Assembly: GCA_036725345.1 (NCBI GenBank)
Contig: DAIMEJ010000005.1
Span: forward strand, 1 to 64,000
Length of the DNA stretch: 64,000 nt
Direction: 5' to 3'
Source: JAPLJU01 sp036725345
GTDB taxonomy: Bacteria; Desulfobacterota; Syntrophia; Syntrophales; UBA2192
The notes under the pieces were generated by a model. It saw only the letters and a program-made list of their open reading frames with translations. It had not been told where the DNA came from and searched no databases. This document shows, in pieces, positions 1 through 8,139 of this stretch (position 1 is its first letter; each line of letters begins with the position of its first letter). A program made the translations under genes and the position numbers.

Positions 1-808
1 GCCTCCCGGAGGCGACGGCCTCGAGCAGAACGTTCGACAGCCCCTCGGCGCTGGAATGATTCAGTACGACATCGGCCCCGCCGTAGGCGGAACGCATGGC
101 CGTCGGCGGGATCTCCGGTATCCAGCACGCAAAGGCCCTGAGCCTTTTTACCTCTGCCTCGAAACGGCGGGCGTAGTCAGCTTCGAGCGCCGGCCCGGCG
201 AAGACCGCGCGTATCTTCGGTCTCAGGGCATGAAGCGCCTCAAGCGCCCGGACACACTCGAGGTTCCCCTTCACGGGGCGTATCCCGGCGGGCATGAAGA
301 AAACGAAGTCCTCTCGCGCCCACCCGCAGGCCGCCCTCAGGTCATAGTCCGTGTCTCCGAGCCACATGAATGCTTTCGGCACCTGGGCCACCTTTTCCGC
401 CAGATCCGGCAGGAGTTCCTTCACGCGCACCAGGGTGCCCTCGCCCTGGGCGATGATCGCCCGGGAGAAACGGCAGACCCTGAACACGGTCTTCCTCTGC
501 TCTCGATCCTCGAGGGCGCCGTTGATGTCCGTCCCCGCCGGCGAGACGACGAAGGGGATATCCCCGTAAATCGCTCTTACGTCGGGATGAAGAAGAAGCC
601 TGCCGGAGTGGAGGGCGTGGTGACCGTGAAAGAGATGGGGCCTGAAACGGCCTATTTCTTCGTGCAGCGAGGCCGTGCTGGCCTGCCCGGCGGACAGGAC
701 TCTCACGTCAAGCCCTTTAGAGACAAGCGAGCGGCGCCAGCGCTCCGCGGTGATCGCGTTGCCCGTCACGCTTGGAAGGACCGTGGGTGTCAGTATGAGA
801 ACTCGCAT
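1..808 (-). CDS. GT4-family glycosyltransferase, C-terminus beyond window edge
   Basis: This open frame runs off the left edge of the window; 269 codons are visible. It starts at the ATG at 806-808 with MRVLILTPTVLPSVTGNAI, the usual Rossmann opening of a GT4 glycosyltransferase (glycine-rich acceptor-site loop). Near the edge the protein reads HSSAEGLSNVLLEAVASG, the GT4 nucleotide-sugar binding signature with the E(x7)E pair. It probably transfers a sugar from a nucleotide or phosphate donor to a surface glycan or metabolite; the acceptor cannot be told. It starts 13 bases downstream of the YdjC stop, so it is the third gene of an operon with the deacetylase and the ATP-grasp fusion. Confidence 0.85.
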   Translation of the reverse strand, partial: MRVLILTPTVLPSVTGNAITAERWRRSLVSKGLDVRVLSAGQASTASLHEEIGRFRPHLFHGHHALHSGRLLLHPDVRAIYGDIPFVVSPAGTDINGALEDREQRKTVFRVCRFSRAIIAQGEGTLVRVKELLPDLAEKVAQVPKAFMWLGDTDYDLRAACGWAREDFVFFMPAGIRPVKGNLECVRALEALHALRPKIRAVFAGPALEADYARRFEAEVKRLRAFACWIPEIPPTAMRSAYGGADVVLNHSSAEGLSNVLLEAVASGR

Positions 809-821
809 GAATTCGCTTTCT

Positions 822-1685
822 CTACGCCTCCAGGAAAGACACGAGGTCCACACCGCAGCGGGCGAGCGCGGCCTTGAAGCGATCGTTTACAAGAGCCTTC
901 AGCTCTCCCAGTCTCTCCGGCGTCGAAAAGTACGAAAAAGGGCCGTCGTCGCCGGCCGTCTCTCTCCCGGGATGGACCATCAGCTCCGTCAAACCGGCGG
1001 GGAGATTCACCAGGACTTCCTCCAGGAGTTCGACGGTAAGCCTACCCTTGAGATATAGACCCCTGAAGGCGTCCGTTTTCTTAACACGGGTCCCTTCAAA
1101 ATGCACGCGGGCTTCGGCGGCCAGTGCGCTGAATATCCGCGCCTCCTCATAAAGCCCGTGATATTCAGGCTCCGGGCTTCCAGCGGCGACAGGCACCGGT
1201 TCATCGGGCATCCTCACCCACCGGATACCGTGGCGCTCCGCGAGCCGCAAGGCCGACGGGGTGACGGCCGGGAAAACGTGAACGTGCTGGTGGCCGTCCA
1301 TGTGGCGCACCTCGATGCCCGCATCTCGAAGGCGCGCGAGCTGCGACTCCATCTCCGCCGCGATTTCCTTCTCCAGGTCCGCATTCCCCCGCTGCATCAG
1401 AAGCTTCTGCGCGGTGATCTTGCCCGGGAAACCTCCATCAGGACCGACGAGTTGCCGGTGGCCCGCCGCCAAGGGTTTTCCCTGGGACAGGTTCAGGTGG
1501 AACCCGAAGGAGACTTTCCTTTTCTTCAAAGACCTGATACGGGCGATCGCGTCCTCCAGTGCAGGCCCGTTCGCCAGCAGGCTCGCGCTCGTCACCACGC
1601 CCGCCTCTATCGCCTCGAAGATGCCTTCGTTCCGAGGCCCATCGGCACCGAGATCGTCCGCGTTGACGACAAGCCTCCTCATCAT
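822..1685 (-). CDS. YdjC/HpnK-family carbohydrate deacetylase
   Basis: The 287-residue protein matches the YdjC (ChbG/HpnK) metal-dependent deacetylase family. It has the N-terminal MRRLVVNADDLGADGPRNEG metal site, the HMDGHQHVHVFP histidine motif near residue 130 and the C-terminal ELMVHPGRE motif. Family members remove acetyl groups from N-acetylated sugars such as chitooligosaccharides or hopanoid-linked sugars. The ATG overlaps the stop of the upstream ATP-grasp gene (ATGA, 1682-1685), and the downstream glycosyltransferase follows after 13 bases. A glycoconjugate pathway is therefore likely, but the substrate is unknown. Confidence 0.9.
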   Translation of the reverse strand: MMRRLVVNADDLGADGPRNEGIFEAIEAGVVTSASLLANGPALEDAIARIRSLKKRKVSFGFHLNLSQGKPLAAGHRQLVGPDGGFPGKITAQKLLMQRGNADLEKEIAAEMESQLARLRDAGIEVRHMDGHQHVHVFPAVTPSALRLAERHGIRWVRMPDEPVPVAAGSPEPEYHGLYEEARIFSALAAEARVHFEGTRVKKTDAFRGLYLKGRLTVELLEEVLVNLPAGLTELMVHPGRETAGDDGPFSYFSTPERLGELKALVNDRFKAALARCGVDLVSFLEA

Positions 1686-3385
1686 GGCCGGATCCCCGAC
1701 GCTCGTATGACCTGATTGCGGAAAACAAATCTCCCGTCACCCCTGTCGGAGAACTCGGATCGTTTTTCCGATCGAAGCTTGAGCAAATAATCGAAGAGCC
1801 CTTTTTCCACGGTGTCGTACTCCCCGGCCTCGAAAACCCGATCCGTCTCCCTGACGAGAGACACGTCCCGGAATTTTCTACGGAGGGCCCGCCACAGAAA
1901 CGGCGGGTTGGCAAGTGTGATGGCGAGCATCCACAGCCTCCCGCGTCCCGGCTCCAGGAATGCCGGCGCTCCCTCCAGTATGTGCAGAAGATGCTTCGTC
2001 CCGTCGGCACCGCCGTAGCGCGGTCCGAAAGGCGTCGGGCCGGGGGTTTGCGGCGGTGTCGCGATGATGACATCGAAGCGCCGCCCACGCTCGAGGGCTT
2101 CATACCAGGACCCCGGACGGACCTCGACACGGTCCCCGACGCCGTTTCTCCGGGCATTGCGAAGGGCCGCGGAAAGGGCCAGGGGGTCTACATCCGTTGC
2201 AACAACGCTTCCCGCGCCCAGTTTTGCCGCCGCGATCGAGAGAAGGCCGGACCCGCAGCCCATTTCCAGGACGGTTTCCCCCTGCCTGACATCGAGGAGT
2301 TCCGCCAGAAGCAGGCTCGAAGCCGGCGGCCGATGAACGCCCCTTGGGACTTCAAGAAACACAGCGCCCGTCGGGAGATCGACTCGTATCGGCTGATCCC
2401 TGTCCGCGGGCACAGCCCCGTGACGCCGGAGGGCCGATGCAAGGATCCTATCCACCAGGGCGGGGTAATCGAAGCCCGCCCAACGGGCCGAAAGGGCGAG
2501 GGCCTCGAGGGGCTCAAGGCTGGGTGTGGCGTTCGCCTCCAGGAAGAAGAAAGTTCCGCCCGGTGACATCCGGACGTCAAAACGGGCATAATCCCTCAGC
2601 CCGAGTGTCTTAAACGCCCGGCACGCGAGATTCCGGAGCTCGGCGGCCTCCCGCTCCGTGAGCCGCGCCCTCACGGCGTCGTCCCTCTCCGGACCGGGTT
2701 CCGTCATCTTGTAGGCCTGCGTGAAAAGCCCTCGCGTCCCGATAAGCCACTCCAGCGGCGGCAGGACCTCGGGCCCGTCTGGGCCCTCGAGGAGCGCCAC
2801 GGCAATCTCACGCCCCGGGATGAATGTCTCCACGATGACGGGCTGACCGAACCGTTCCAGAAGGCCCGTCAGTTTCACACGCGCCTCCTCCGGCGTTTGC
2901 GCAAGGTGAAGGCCCCGGCTCATATGTTCGCAGACCGGCTTGAGCACAAGGGTCGGCACGAGCCACTCCGGCAGTTCCTCGTCTTTTCCGCTCACGACAA
3001 CCCCCGGCGGCGTGGTGATGCCGGCCCCGGTAAGCCTCGCTTTCGTCGCCGCCTTGTTGTCGGCAAGCGCCAGGGCCGCAGAGCCCGATCCCGCGATTCT
3101 CGCACCGTGGGTCTCGAGGATCAGGCGGGTCAAGGGACGATACAGCCCCCGACCCCTGAAGGTGTCCGTGTGGTCGATGATGAGGTCGGACTTCGAGACA
3201 AGTTCCGGGGCCCTCCGTTCAATATCTTCGGAGTCCGCGAAAAGGGTTTCATGGCCGAGGGCACGGAGCCCTTCGGCAACAGCCTCGGCGCAGCGGCAGG
3301 GTGAGCCGACGGTGTGGACGATCCCGATGCGCATCAGACAAAGATAAGGCCGGGCGGGAAACCGGTCGTCGACGGGTTCATCCAT
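1682..3385 (-). CDS. ATP-grasp (D-Ala-D-Ala ligase-like) fused to SAM methyltransferase
   Basis: The 567-residue two-domain protein has an ATP-grasp half, residues about 18-330, that follows the D-alanine-D-alanine ligase plan. DNKAATKARLTGAGITTPPG gives the lid entry, VETFIPGREIAVALLEG is the ligase motif, and RFDVRMSPGGTFFFLEANAT supplies the Mg-binding Glu/Asn. The second half, about 350-540, is a class I methyltransferase with VLEMGCGSGLLSIAAAKLGA (SAM motif I) and FDVIIATPPQTPGPTPFG, a variant of the NPPY motif IV. It could ligate an amino acid and methylate the product, but the substrate is unknown. The start at 3385 has an AGGGA sequence nearby; an internal ATG at 3334 (MRIGIVHT) fits the domain start better. 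Translation is coupled to the deacetylase downstream. Confidence 0.8.
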   Translation of the reverse strand: MDEPVDDRFPARPYLCLMRIGIVHTVGSPCRCAEAVAEGLRALGHETLFADSEDIERRAPELVSKSDLIIDHTDTFRGRGLYRPLTRLILETHGARIAGSGSAALALADNKAATKARLTGAGITTPPGVVVSGKDEELPEWLVPTLVLKPVCEHMSRGLHLAQTPEEARVKLTGLLERFGQPVIVETFIPGREIAVALLEGPDGPEVLPPLEWLIGTRGLFTQAYKMTEPGPERDDAVRARLTEREAAELRNLACRAFKTLGLRDYARFDVRMSPGGTFFFLEANATPSLEPLEALALSARWAGFDYPALVDRILASALRRHGAVPADRDQPIRVDLPTGAVFLEVPRGVHRPPASSLLLAELLDVRQGETVLEMGCGSGLLSIAAAKLGAGSVVATDVDPLALSAALRNARRNGVGDRVEVRPGSWYEALERGRRFDVIIATPPQTPGPTPFGPRYGGADGTKHLLHILEGAPAFLEPGRGRLWMLAITLANPPFLWRALRRKFRDVSLVRETDRVFEAGEYDTVEKGLFDYLLKLRSEKRSEFSDRGDGRFVFRNQVIRASGIRP

Positions 3386-3541
3386 CGCTTTCCCTGACCC
3401 GGCTCAGCATGAAAGTTTTGTTCAGAATGGACCCCGTGATTCTTCAGGTCCGACAAGCCGCCATAATCATGGCGAATACTACCCCCCGGCGGGACGGTTT
3501 GTCAAGGAGACCCGTCGGGAACAGATGGCCGTCACAGCAGG

Positions 3542-3967
3542 CTATTCGCCGATGATCTTGACCAGGACCCGTTTGCGCCTTCTGCCGTCGAACTCCCCGT
3601 AGAAAATCTGCTCCCAGGGGCCGAAATCGAGCTTGCCGCCCGTGACGGCGACCACCACTTCCCTCCCCATGACCTGCCGCTTCAGGTGGGCATCCCCGTT
3701 GTCCTCGCCCGTCCGGTTGTGACGGTATCGCGAAACGGGCTCATGGGGGGCGAGTTTCTCGAGCCACTCCTCGTAGTCCTGGTGGAGACCGGACTCATCG
3801 TCGTTGATGAATACGGAGGCCGTGATGTGCATGGCATTGACGAGCACCAGGCCCTCCCGCACGCCGCTCTCGGCCAGACAGGACGTCACCTGGGGCGTGA
3901 TGTTGATGAAAGCCCGGCGTCCCGGCGTGTTGAACCACAGTTCCTTCCGATACGACTTCATACCCAC
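3542..3967 (-). CDS. YjbQ/UPF0047 family protein
   Basis: The 141-residue single-domain protein has the full YjbQ (UPF0047) pattern. It shows ITPQV near residue 23, GLVLVNAMHITASVFINDDE with the conserved His, the second conserved region RYRHNRTGEDNGDAHLKRQVMG, and the GPWEQIFYGEFDG C-terminal motif. The E. coli family member has weak thiamine-phosphate synthase activity in vitro; the physiological role is unsettled. It is a monocistronic minus-strand gene whose promoter side abuts the Y1 transposon end at 3973, so the insertion lies directly upstream of its start. Confidence 0.9.
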   Translation of the reverse strand: MGMKSYRKELWFNTPGRRAFINITPQVTSCLAESGVREGLVLVNAMHITASVFINDDESGLHQDYEEWLEKLAPHEPVSRYRHNRTGEDNGDAHLKRQVMGREVVVAVTGGKLDFGPWEQIFYGEFDGRRRKRVLVKIIGE

Positions 3968-3972
3968 TCCTT

Positions 3973-4000
3973 GGGGTCAGGCTTTGATAATTTGATATTT
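3973..4000 (+). repeat. Left terminal inverted repeat of the Y1 element
   Basis: This 28-base sequence begins GGGGTCAGGC and is the exact reverse complement of 4980-5007. It contains the TGA stop codon of the transposase (3977-3979, minus strand). Confidence 0.9.
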
Positions 4001-4948
4001 GTCACGATCCTGAACCAGCGCGTCTTCCAGTTTTTCTATGAGCTTTGCGAACGATATTTCCCGCATCAGCCGTTCTTCCACACGTCGAACCCCGCAACTC
4101 AACGTCGCCGGATCTTTCCTGAATTGACTCGCAATCACGGAATTTGCATAACCGAATATTTTCCGTCCCAGATATCCAACGACCGCCCGCCCCAACGCCC
4201 CGTCCCTGTTACGGGTAGCACTATAAAACAGGATCCGATCTATTTTTAATATACAGGCAACAACCGCTATGAGCCTGTCAATGGATATCTCGTCTCTGTA
4301 GTGCTTTCTTCCTTTAAAAGCCTGCCGCGCGCCCTTAATGAACTCTTCGTCACCGAGAAATCGCTGATCCTGAATTTTGTAAAAGTCATCAGCCTTCTCA
4401 TCCTCGATGCGGGACCTCACAAAACGGTCATAAGCCTTCCGAGCCCGATTTTTGCGGTCATCGAAAATTCTAAGAAGAAATTCTTCGTCTACTAAATTCT
4501 CTTGTTTTGAACCCATATAGACTCGGTAACTGGTCCAGGGATACTCCAACGGGTCCTTCACGAGTCCGCCACGGACGGGATTCAAGTGGATGTAGGCCGA
4601 CAATTCCAGAAAATATTTATCTTTATCGCACAAAATAGCCTTGTATCTCCCCTGAAAAAGATGCCCCTCTTTCCCATGAAGATAATTGAATCTCTTTGCG
4701 TACCGAAACTGCACAACTTGCATGATGCGAGCTAAGGGGACATCGCCAACCTCCATGAGCAGATGAGCGTGGTTTTTCATCAGCGCGTAAGCGTAAAGGT
4801 TGAAAGGGTGACGCTCTTTATAGTCTTTCAGAAACCTCAAGTAGAGTTGACGATCTTCGTCTTTCCAAAAAATATCCTGGCCGCCGTTGCCGCGAACAAT
4901 CACGTGATAGAAAGCACCGTGAAAGTGAATTCTTGGTTTTCGTGCCAT
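3977..4948 (-). CDS. REP-associated tyrosine (Y1/HUH) transposase
   Basis: The Y1_Tnp domain at the N-terminus begins MARKPRIHFHGAFYHVIVRG. The HUH metal motif is in ALMKNHAHLLMEV, and the candidate nucleophilic Tyr lies in QFRYAKRFNYLHGKEGHLFQ. AYIHLNPVRGGLV completes the RAYT-type core, roughly residues 1-150. The remaining ~170 residues form a charged, DnaA/HTH-like C-terminal extension (DEISIDRLIAVVACILKI). RAYT enzymes cut single-stranded DNA next to REP hairpins. The start at 4948 is chosen because family proteins begin at MARKPR; an upstream ATG at 4972 would add eight residues. The gene lies wholly between the two inverted repeats. Confidence 0.9.
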   Translation of the reverse strand: MARKPRIHFHGAFYHVIVRGNGGQDIFWKDEDRQLYLRFLKDYKERHPFNLYAYALMKNHAHLLMEVGDVPLARIMQVVQFRYAKRFNYLHGKEGHLFQGRYKAILCDKDKYFLELSAYIHLNPVRGGLVKDPLEYPWTSYRVYMGSKQENLVDEEFLLRIFDDRKNRARKAYDRFVRSRIEDEKADDFYKIQDQRFLGDEEFIKGARQAFKGRKHYRDEISIDRLIAVVACILKIDRILFYSATRNRDGALGRAVVGYLGRKIFGYANSVIASQFRKDPATLSCGVRRVEERLMREISFAKLIEKLEDALVQDRDKYQIIKA

Positions 4949-4979
4949 GCGCATGCATAGCATAAAAACCAATCGTTGA

Positions 4980-5007
4980 AAATATCAAATTATCAAAGCC
5001 TGACCCC
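4980..5007 (-). repeat. Right terminal inverted repeat of the Y1 element
   Basis: This 28-base perfect inverted copy of 3973-4000 ends TATCAAAGCCTGACCCC. It sits 31 bases upstream of the transposase start codon, so it may also hold the transposase promoter. Confidence 0.9.
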
Positions 5008-5074
5008 ATTTGTTGGTTGATAAAATGAAGGGGGGGTGGTATTTTATATGAAAGTTTGCAAGGAGGTCGAGAAT

Positions 5075-5635
5075 ATGAAACTTAAGAGAGTTTTGAGAAC
5101 ATCGGCAGTGGCGGCGGCGTGCCTGGTCCTGGTGCTCTGCCCGGCGGTTTCTTCCTACGCGGCGACGGCGAGGGAAATCGACGTGAGCGTCGACGTGTCG
5201 CTCGACCGGTTCCAGAAGGAGGTGAAAGGCGCGCAGGCGTTTATCAAAAGCGCCAAGGGTCTGCTTATCCTCCCGAAGGTCATCAAGGGCGGTTTCTTCG
5301 TCGGCGGTGAATACGGAGAGGGGGCGCTGCGCATCGGCGGAAAGTCCGTGGCTTACTACAACATCGCCTCCGCATCCTTCGGGCTCACCTTCGGCGGCCA
5401 GCAGAAGGACATCATCATCGCCTTCATGACGGATGAGGCCCTCAACAAGTTCCGCAGAAGCGAAAACTGGGAGGCGGGGGTGGACGGCAATATCGCCGTC
5501 CTCGACGTCGGCGTCGGCGCCGAGATCACCACGGAAACGATCAAAGACCCCATCGTCGGATTCGTCTTCGGTCTGAAGGGGCTGATGGCCGACGCGTCCT
5601 TCAAGGGTTCAAAAATCACCAAGTTGAAGAAGTAA
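5075..5635 (+). CDS. Secreted SYLF (Ysc84-type) lipid-binding domain protein
   Basis: The 186-residue protein starts at the ATG at 5075, preceded by a strong AGGAGG at 5061-5066. An upstream in-frame ATG at 5036 lacks a site. A signal peptide (KRVLRTSAVAAACLVLVLCPAVSSYAA) leads to a SYLF domain. The domain shows SAKGLLILPKVIKGGFFVGG, GEGALRIGGKSVAYYNIASA, FGLTFGGQQKDIIIAFMTDE and the repeated VGVGAEITTETI. Ysc84/SYLF domains bind phosphoinositides in eukaryotes; bacterial secreted versions are presumed periplasmic or outer-membrane associated, with function unknown. It is monocistronic, with a terminator right after it. Confidence 0.9.
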   Translation: MKLKRVLRTSAVAAACLVLVLCPAVSSYAATAREIDVSVDVSLDRFQKEVKGAQAFIKSAKGLLILPKVIKGGFFVGGEYGEGALRIGGKSVAYYNIASASFGLTFGGQQKDIIIAFMTDEALNKFRRSENWEAGVDGNIAVLDVGVGAEITTETIKDPIVGFVFGLKGLMADASFKGSKITKLKK

Positions 5636-5668
5636 AGGTCTCCCCGCAGGGAGACGGTCTGAAAAAGA

Positions 5669-5710
5669 ATACCCGGATGGAGCATTTCTATCCGGGTATC
5701 CTTGTTTTTT
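5669..5710 (+). terminator. Rho-independent terminator after the SYLF gene
   Basis: A perfect 10-bp stem, ATACCCGGAT at 5669-5678 paired with ATCCGGGTAT at 5690-5699, is followed by a T-rich tract (TTGTTTTTT). Confidence 0.85.
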
Positions 5711-5734
5711 AAACGACTTTCAGCCTTGAAAAAA

Positions 5735-6772
5735 TCAAGACAGCTTCTGCGCGAGGCCCTGCTGAACCTGTTTTGCCTCGCTGACGACGCGCTCGATCAC
5801 TTCCTTCACCGTCGGGACGTCGTGGATGAGGCCGGTCACCTGCCCGACGGGCAGCACGCCCTCATTCAGATCCCCCTCTTCCGTCGCGATGCGGATCATC
5901 TTGAAGGCGTTCGCCAGATAGGCCATCTGGATGGCGTTTTTGTACCCGGATGCCAGGACACCCGCCAGCACCCTGGTGAAGGGAAGGTTCAACTGCCGGG
6001 TGATTTCCTTGGAGTTGGCAAACGAAGCCGGGATATTGAGCCCGCGTTTTATCGCCCGCTCCGCCGCGTCCGTCTTCATGACCCGGCACCAGATCCCGTC
6101 AAAACGCTTTGAATAGAGGGTGTCCGTCACGTCTTTTTCGATGGAGAGCTTCTTGTAGGTGTCATGGAGCGGACTTTCCTGCGTGGTCATGAGCCGCGTC
6201 CCCATGGCGACCCCCTCCGCCCCCAGAGCCAGGGCCGCCGCCAGTCCCCGTCCGTCGGCAATGCCGCCCGCGGCGATGACGGGGATCTTCAGGACGTCCA
6301 TCAGGCTCGGGATCAGGACCATCGTCGTAATGGCTTCCCCGTGAGCGGCAGCCTCGTTCCCCGTGGCAATGACGGCGTCACACCCGTAATCCTGGGCCCG
6401 CTTCGCGTGGCGGGCGTTCACCACGGTAGCCACCACCTTCCCGCCGTACTCATGGGCTTTCTTGGCAATCCAGTCTCCCTTCCCGAGAGCGAAATTGATG
6501 ACGGGGACTTTCTCTTCCAGAAGAACCTTTGCGTTTGCCGCCGCGCCCGGAAACATGAGAGAGCAGTTGGCCCCGAAGGGTTTGTCTGTGAGCTGCCGGA
6601 TCTTCCGGACGGCTGCCCGCGTCTCCTCCACACTCAGGGGGCCCGTCGCCAGAATACCCAGGCCTCCCGCGTTCGAGACGGCCGCCACCATCTTGGGCAC
6701 GCTGATCCAACTCATGCCGGACAGGATGATGGGGTACTGAATGCCAAAAAGCTCCGTGATCTTCGTCTTCAT
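5735..6772 (-). CDS. FMN-dependent nitronate monooxygenase / FabK-like oxidoreductase
   Basis: The protein is a 345-residue TIM-barrel flavoprotein of the nitronate monooxygenase (2-nitropropane dioxygenase) and FabK superfamily. Visible motifs are ITELFGIQYPIILSGMSWIS (N-terminal FMN region), VSNAGGLGILATG, CDAVIATGNEAAAHGE and the phosphate-binding IPVIAAGGIADGRGLAAAL and LGAEGVAMGTRLM. Members oxidise nitronates or reduce enoyl-ACP with FMN; sequence alone does not settle which. The start at 6772 (MKTKITELFG) has GGAGG upstream; the longer frame to 6859 would read into the remnant next door. Confidence 0.85.
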   Translation of the reverse strand: MKTKITELFGIQYPIILSGMSWISVPKMVAAVSNAGGLGILATGPLSVEETRAAVRKIRQLTDKPFGANCSLMFPGAAANAKVLLEEKVPVINFALGKGDWIAKKAHEYGGKVVATVVNARHAKRAQDYGCDAVIATGNEAAAHGEAITTMVLIPSLMDVLKIPVIAAGGIADGRGLAAALALGAEGVAMGTRLMTTQESPLHDTYKKLSIEKDVTDTLYSKRFDGIWCRVMKTDAAERAIKRGLNIPASFANSKEITRQLNLPFTRVLAGVLASGYKNAIQMAYLANAFKMIRIATEEGDLNEGVLPVGQVTGLIHDVPTVKEVIERVVSEAKQVQQGLAQKLS

Positions 6773-6849
6773 GTTTTCCTCCACCCTCAGCGGTTTGCCT
6801 GACTGCCCTGCCGCAAGCCGCATTTCTATACCCCAATGAACAGAGGCGA

Positions 6850-7176
6850 TCAATAGCATTTCTTGCCGCCGACGGAGGCCTCCAGTTCCTTCAGCACCCT
6901 GATCTTTTCCACAACCGTCACGAGGATATCGGCCGCCGCTTTTATTTCCTTCGCCGTGTTTCCCCAGCCCACGCTCAGCCTCACGGTCCCCTGGGCCACC
7001 CGGGGCGGCACGCCGAGGGCCGAAATCACGCGGGAACTCTCCCGCCTGCCTGAAGTACAGGCAGACCCCGCCGAGTTCGAATTATGACCTGGGCGTCTAA
7101 AACGCAAGAGGGGCGAACCAACCCCGGTTACTTCCATGATGAGTTGCAGGACGTTGGAGTGAATCGTTTTTCTCAC
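6850..7176 (-). pseudogene. C-terminal remnant of a NifS/IscS-type cysteine desulfurase
   Basis: Only the last ~75 residues of a cysteine desulfurase can be recognised. NSAGSACTSGRRESSRVISA is the active-site cysteine loop, and VAQGTVRLSVGWGNTAKEI follows it. The ~300-residue N-terminal PLP domain, including the catalytic lysine, is absent, and the metallo-hydrolase gene begins about 36 bases upstream. The first ~30 residues of the frame are not family-like. It is most simply a deletion remnant with the reading frame preserved over the tail. Confidence 0.75.
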
Positions 7177-7212
7177 TCAAAATTCAACATCCAAAACTCA
7201 TAATTAGCGAAG

Positions 7213-7896
7213 CTATGAGTAGCTTCGCAGGTAGCCATTGATGTATTCTTTCACCTTCTCCTTGGACCTGAAAATACCGAAGTGGCCCTCGCAGAGGATG
7301 TCGGCCTCGAGCGCCAGGAGTTTTTGCATCGATTTCTTCCACATTTCGACGTCGGATTTGAAGCTCGGCATGAAGGGACCGTGGATGTCCTGCCCGAAGA
7401 GAATACGCTTGCCGCCTCGGTCGAGATAGAGGGACAAGGAACCCGGTGTGTGACCGGGCGTGTGAAGGCAGTGAAGCTCCTCTTCGCCGAACCGAAGGAT
7501 CTCATGCTCCCCCTTGAGCCGCAGATCGAGCAGTGTGGGCGGGAACTCCGTTCCGTACCAGTTGGCCGCCGTCAGAACGGGGTCACCGCGTTCCATGGCG
7601 TCGGCGTCGAGGTCGTGGGCGACCAGTTTGCAGCCGAACCGGGCCCTGAAGTCCGGGGCCGAGCCTATGTGGTCGATATGGCAGTGCGTGAGGATGAGAT
7701 GCGAAATTTGCTGCGGTTTGAAGCCGCATTTCTCGATATTCCTGACCAGGTTTTTCGTGCTTCTCCCGGCCCCGGCATCGATCATGACCGCCTCGCCCCT
7801 GAAGTCGATTATGAAAACGGCGGCATCGTCGGGCAGGGTGACGTCCGGCCCCCCGATGAGATAAATCCCGTCAAATATGAGTTCCGGCTTCGACAT
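7213..7896 (-). CDS. Metallo-beta-lactamase-fold hydrolase
   Basis: The 227-residue MBL-fold protein has the HxHxDH motif LTHCHIDHIGSAPDF at residues about 69-75. HTPGHTPGSLSLYLDRGG supplies the next zinc His, FGQDIHGPF the bridging Asp, and CEGHFGIF the last His. The family includes glyoxalase II-like and persulfide dioxygenase-like enzymes; the exact substrate is not evident. The gene stands alone; the desulfurase remnant lies downstream. Confidence 0.88.
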   Translation of the reverse strand: MSKPELIFDGIYLIGGPDVTLPDDAAVFIIDFRGEAVMIDAGAGRSTKNLVRNIEKCGFKPQQISHLILTHCHIDHIGSAPDFRARFGCKLVAHDLDADAMERGDPVLTAANWYGTEFPPTLLDLRLKGEHEILRFGEEELHCLHTPGHTPGSLSLYLDRGGKRILFGQDIHGPFMPSFKSDVEMWKKSMQKLLALEADILCEGHFGIFRSKEKVKEYINGYLRSYS

Positions 7897-8139
7897 GGTC
7901 GTCTATTTCATTATTATGGTCTGTTCAGTCTATTCGTTCTATTCGGTCTGTTCCGTTTATGGCATGAAGTGCCAGGCTAAAGGCTTATGGCAAAGGGGGA
8001 AAAGCTTATATCCACAGCTTCTTAACTTCTCAACTTCTGACCTTCTCGTCCATCAGGTCTGTTCAGCCATTTTCGCCATCAGGCAAAAGGTCTGGACCTG
8101 CACCCTGAAACCGGAACCCGGAACCCAATTCCCTATCCC
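7897..8139. other. Intergenic region carrying a dispersed repeat
   Basis: No gene is supported. The stretch holds phased T/G/C runs of the type TCTATTCGGTCTGTTCCG, the 120-bp repeat copy at 7951-8070 and a run of CCCGGAACCC-like words next to the pyrD stop. Confidence 0.6.
7951..8070 (+). repeat. 120-bp dispersed repeat, copy A
   Basis: It begins TTCCGTTTATGGCATGAAGT and matches, in inverted orientation, 12867-12986 with scattered single-base differences. Differences change nearly every codon of the apparent short reading frame (MKCQAKGL...), so the repeat is not protein coding. Confidence 0.8.

Larger units (their letters stand above)
3973..5007 (-). mobile_element. IS200-like Y1 (HUH) element with 28-bp perfect terminal inverted repeats
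   Basis: The element is 1035 bp long. It is delimited by GGGGTCAGGCTTTGATAATT at 3973, continuing to 4000, and its exact reverse complement at 4980-5007. A single transposase gene fills it; the stop codon lies inside the left repeat. Base composition is more AT-rich than the flanking genes, which suggests transfer. Typical IS200/IS605 elements carry subterminal hairpins rather than long terminal inverted repeats, so the end structure is unusual for a Y1 enzyme. No target duplication was recognised by eye. Confidence 0.8.

Noticed and set aside
56..877. 273-codon plus-strand frame at the left edge
   Set aside because: The minus strand encodes a GT4 glycosyltransferase with the family signature over the same bases.
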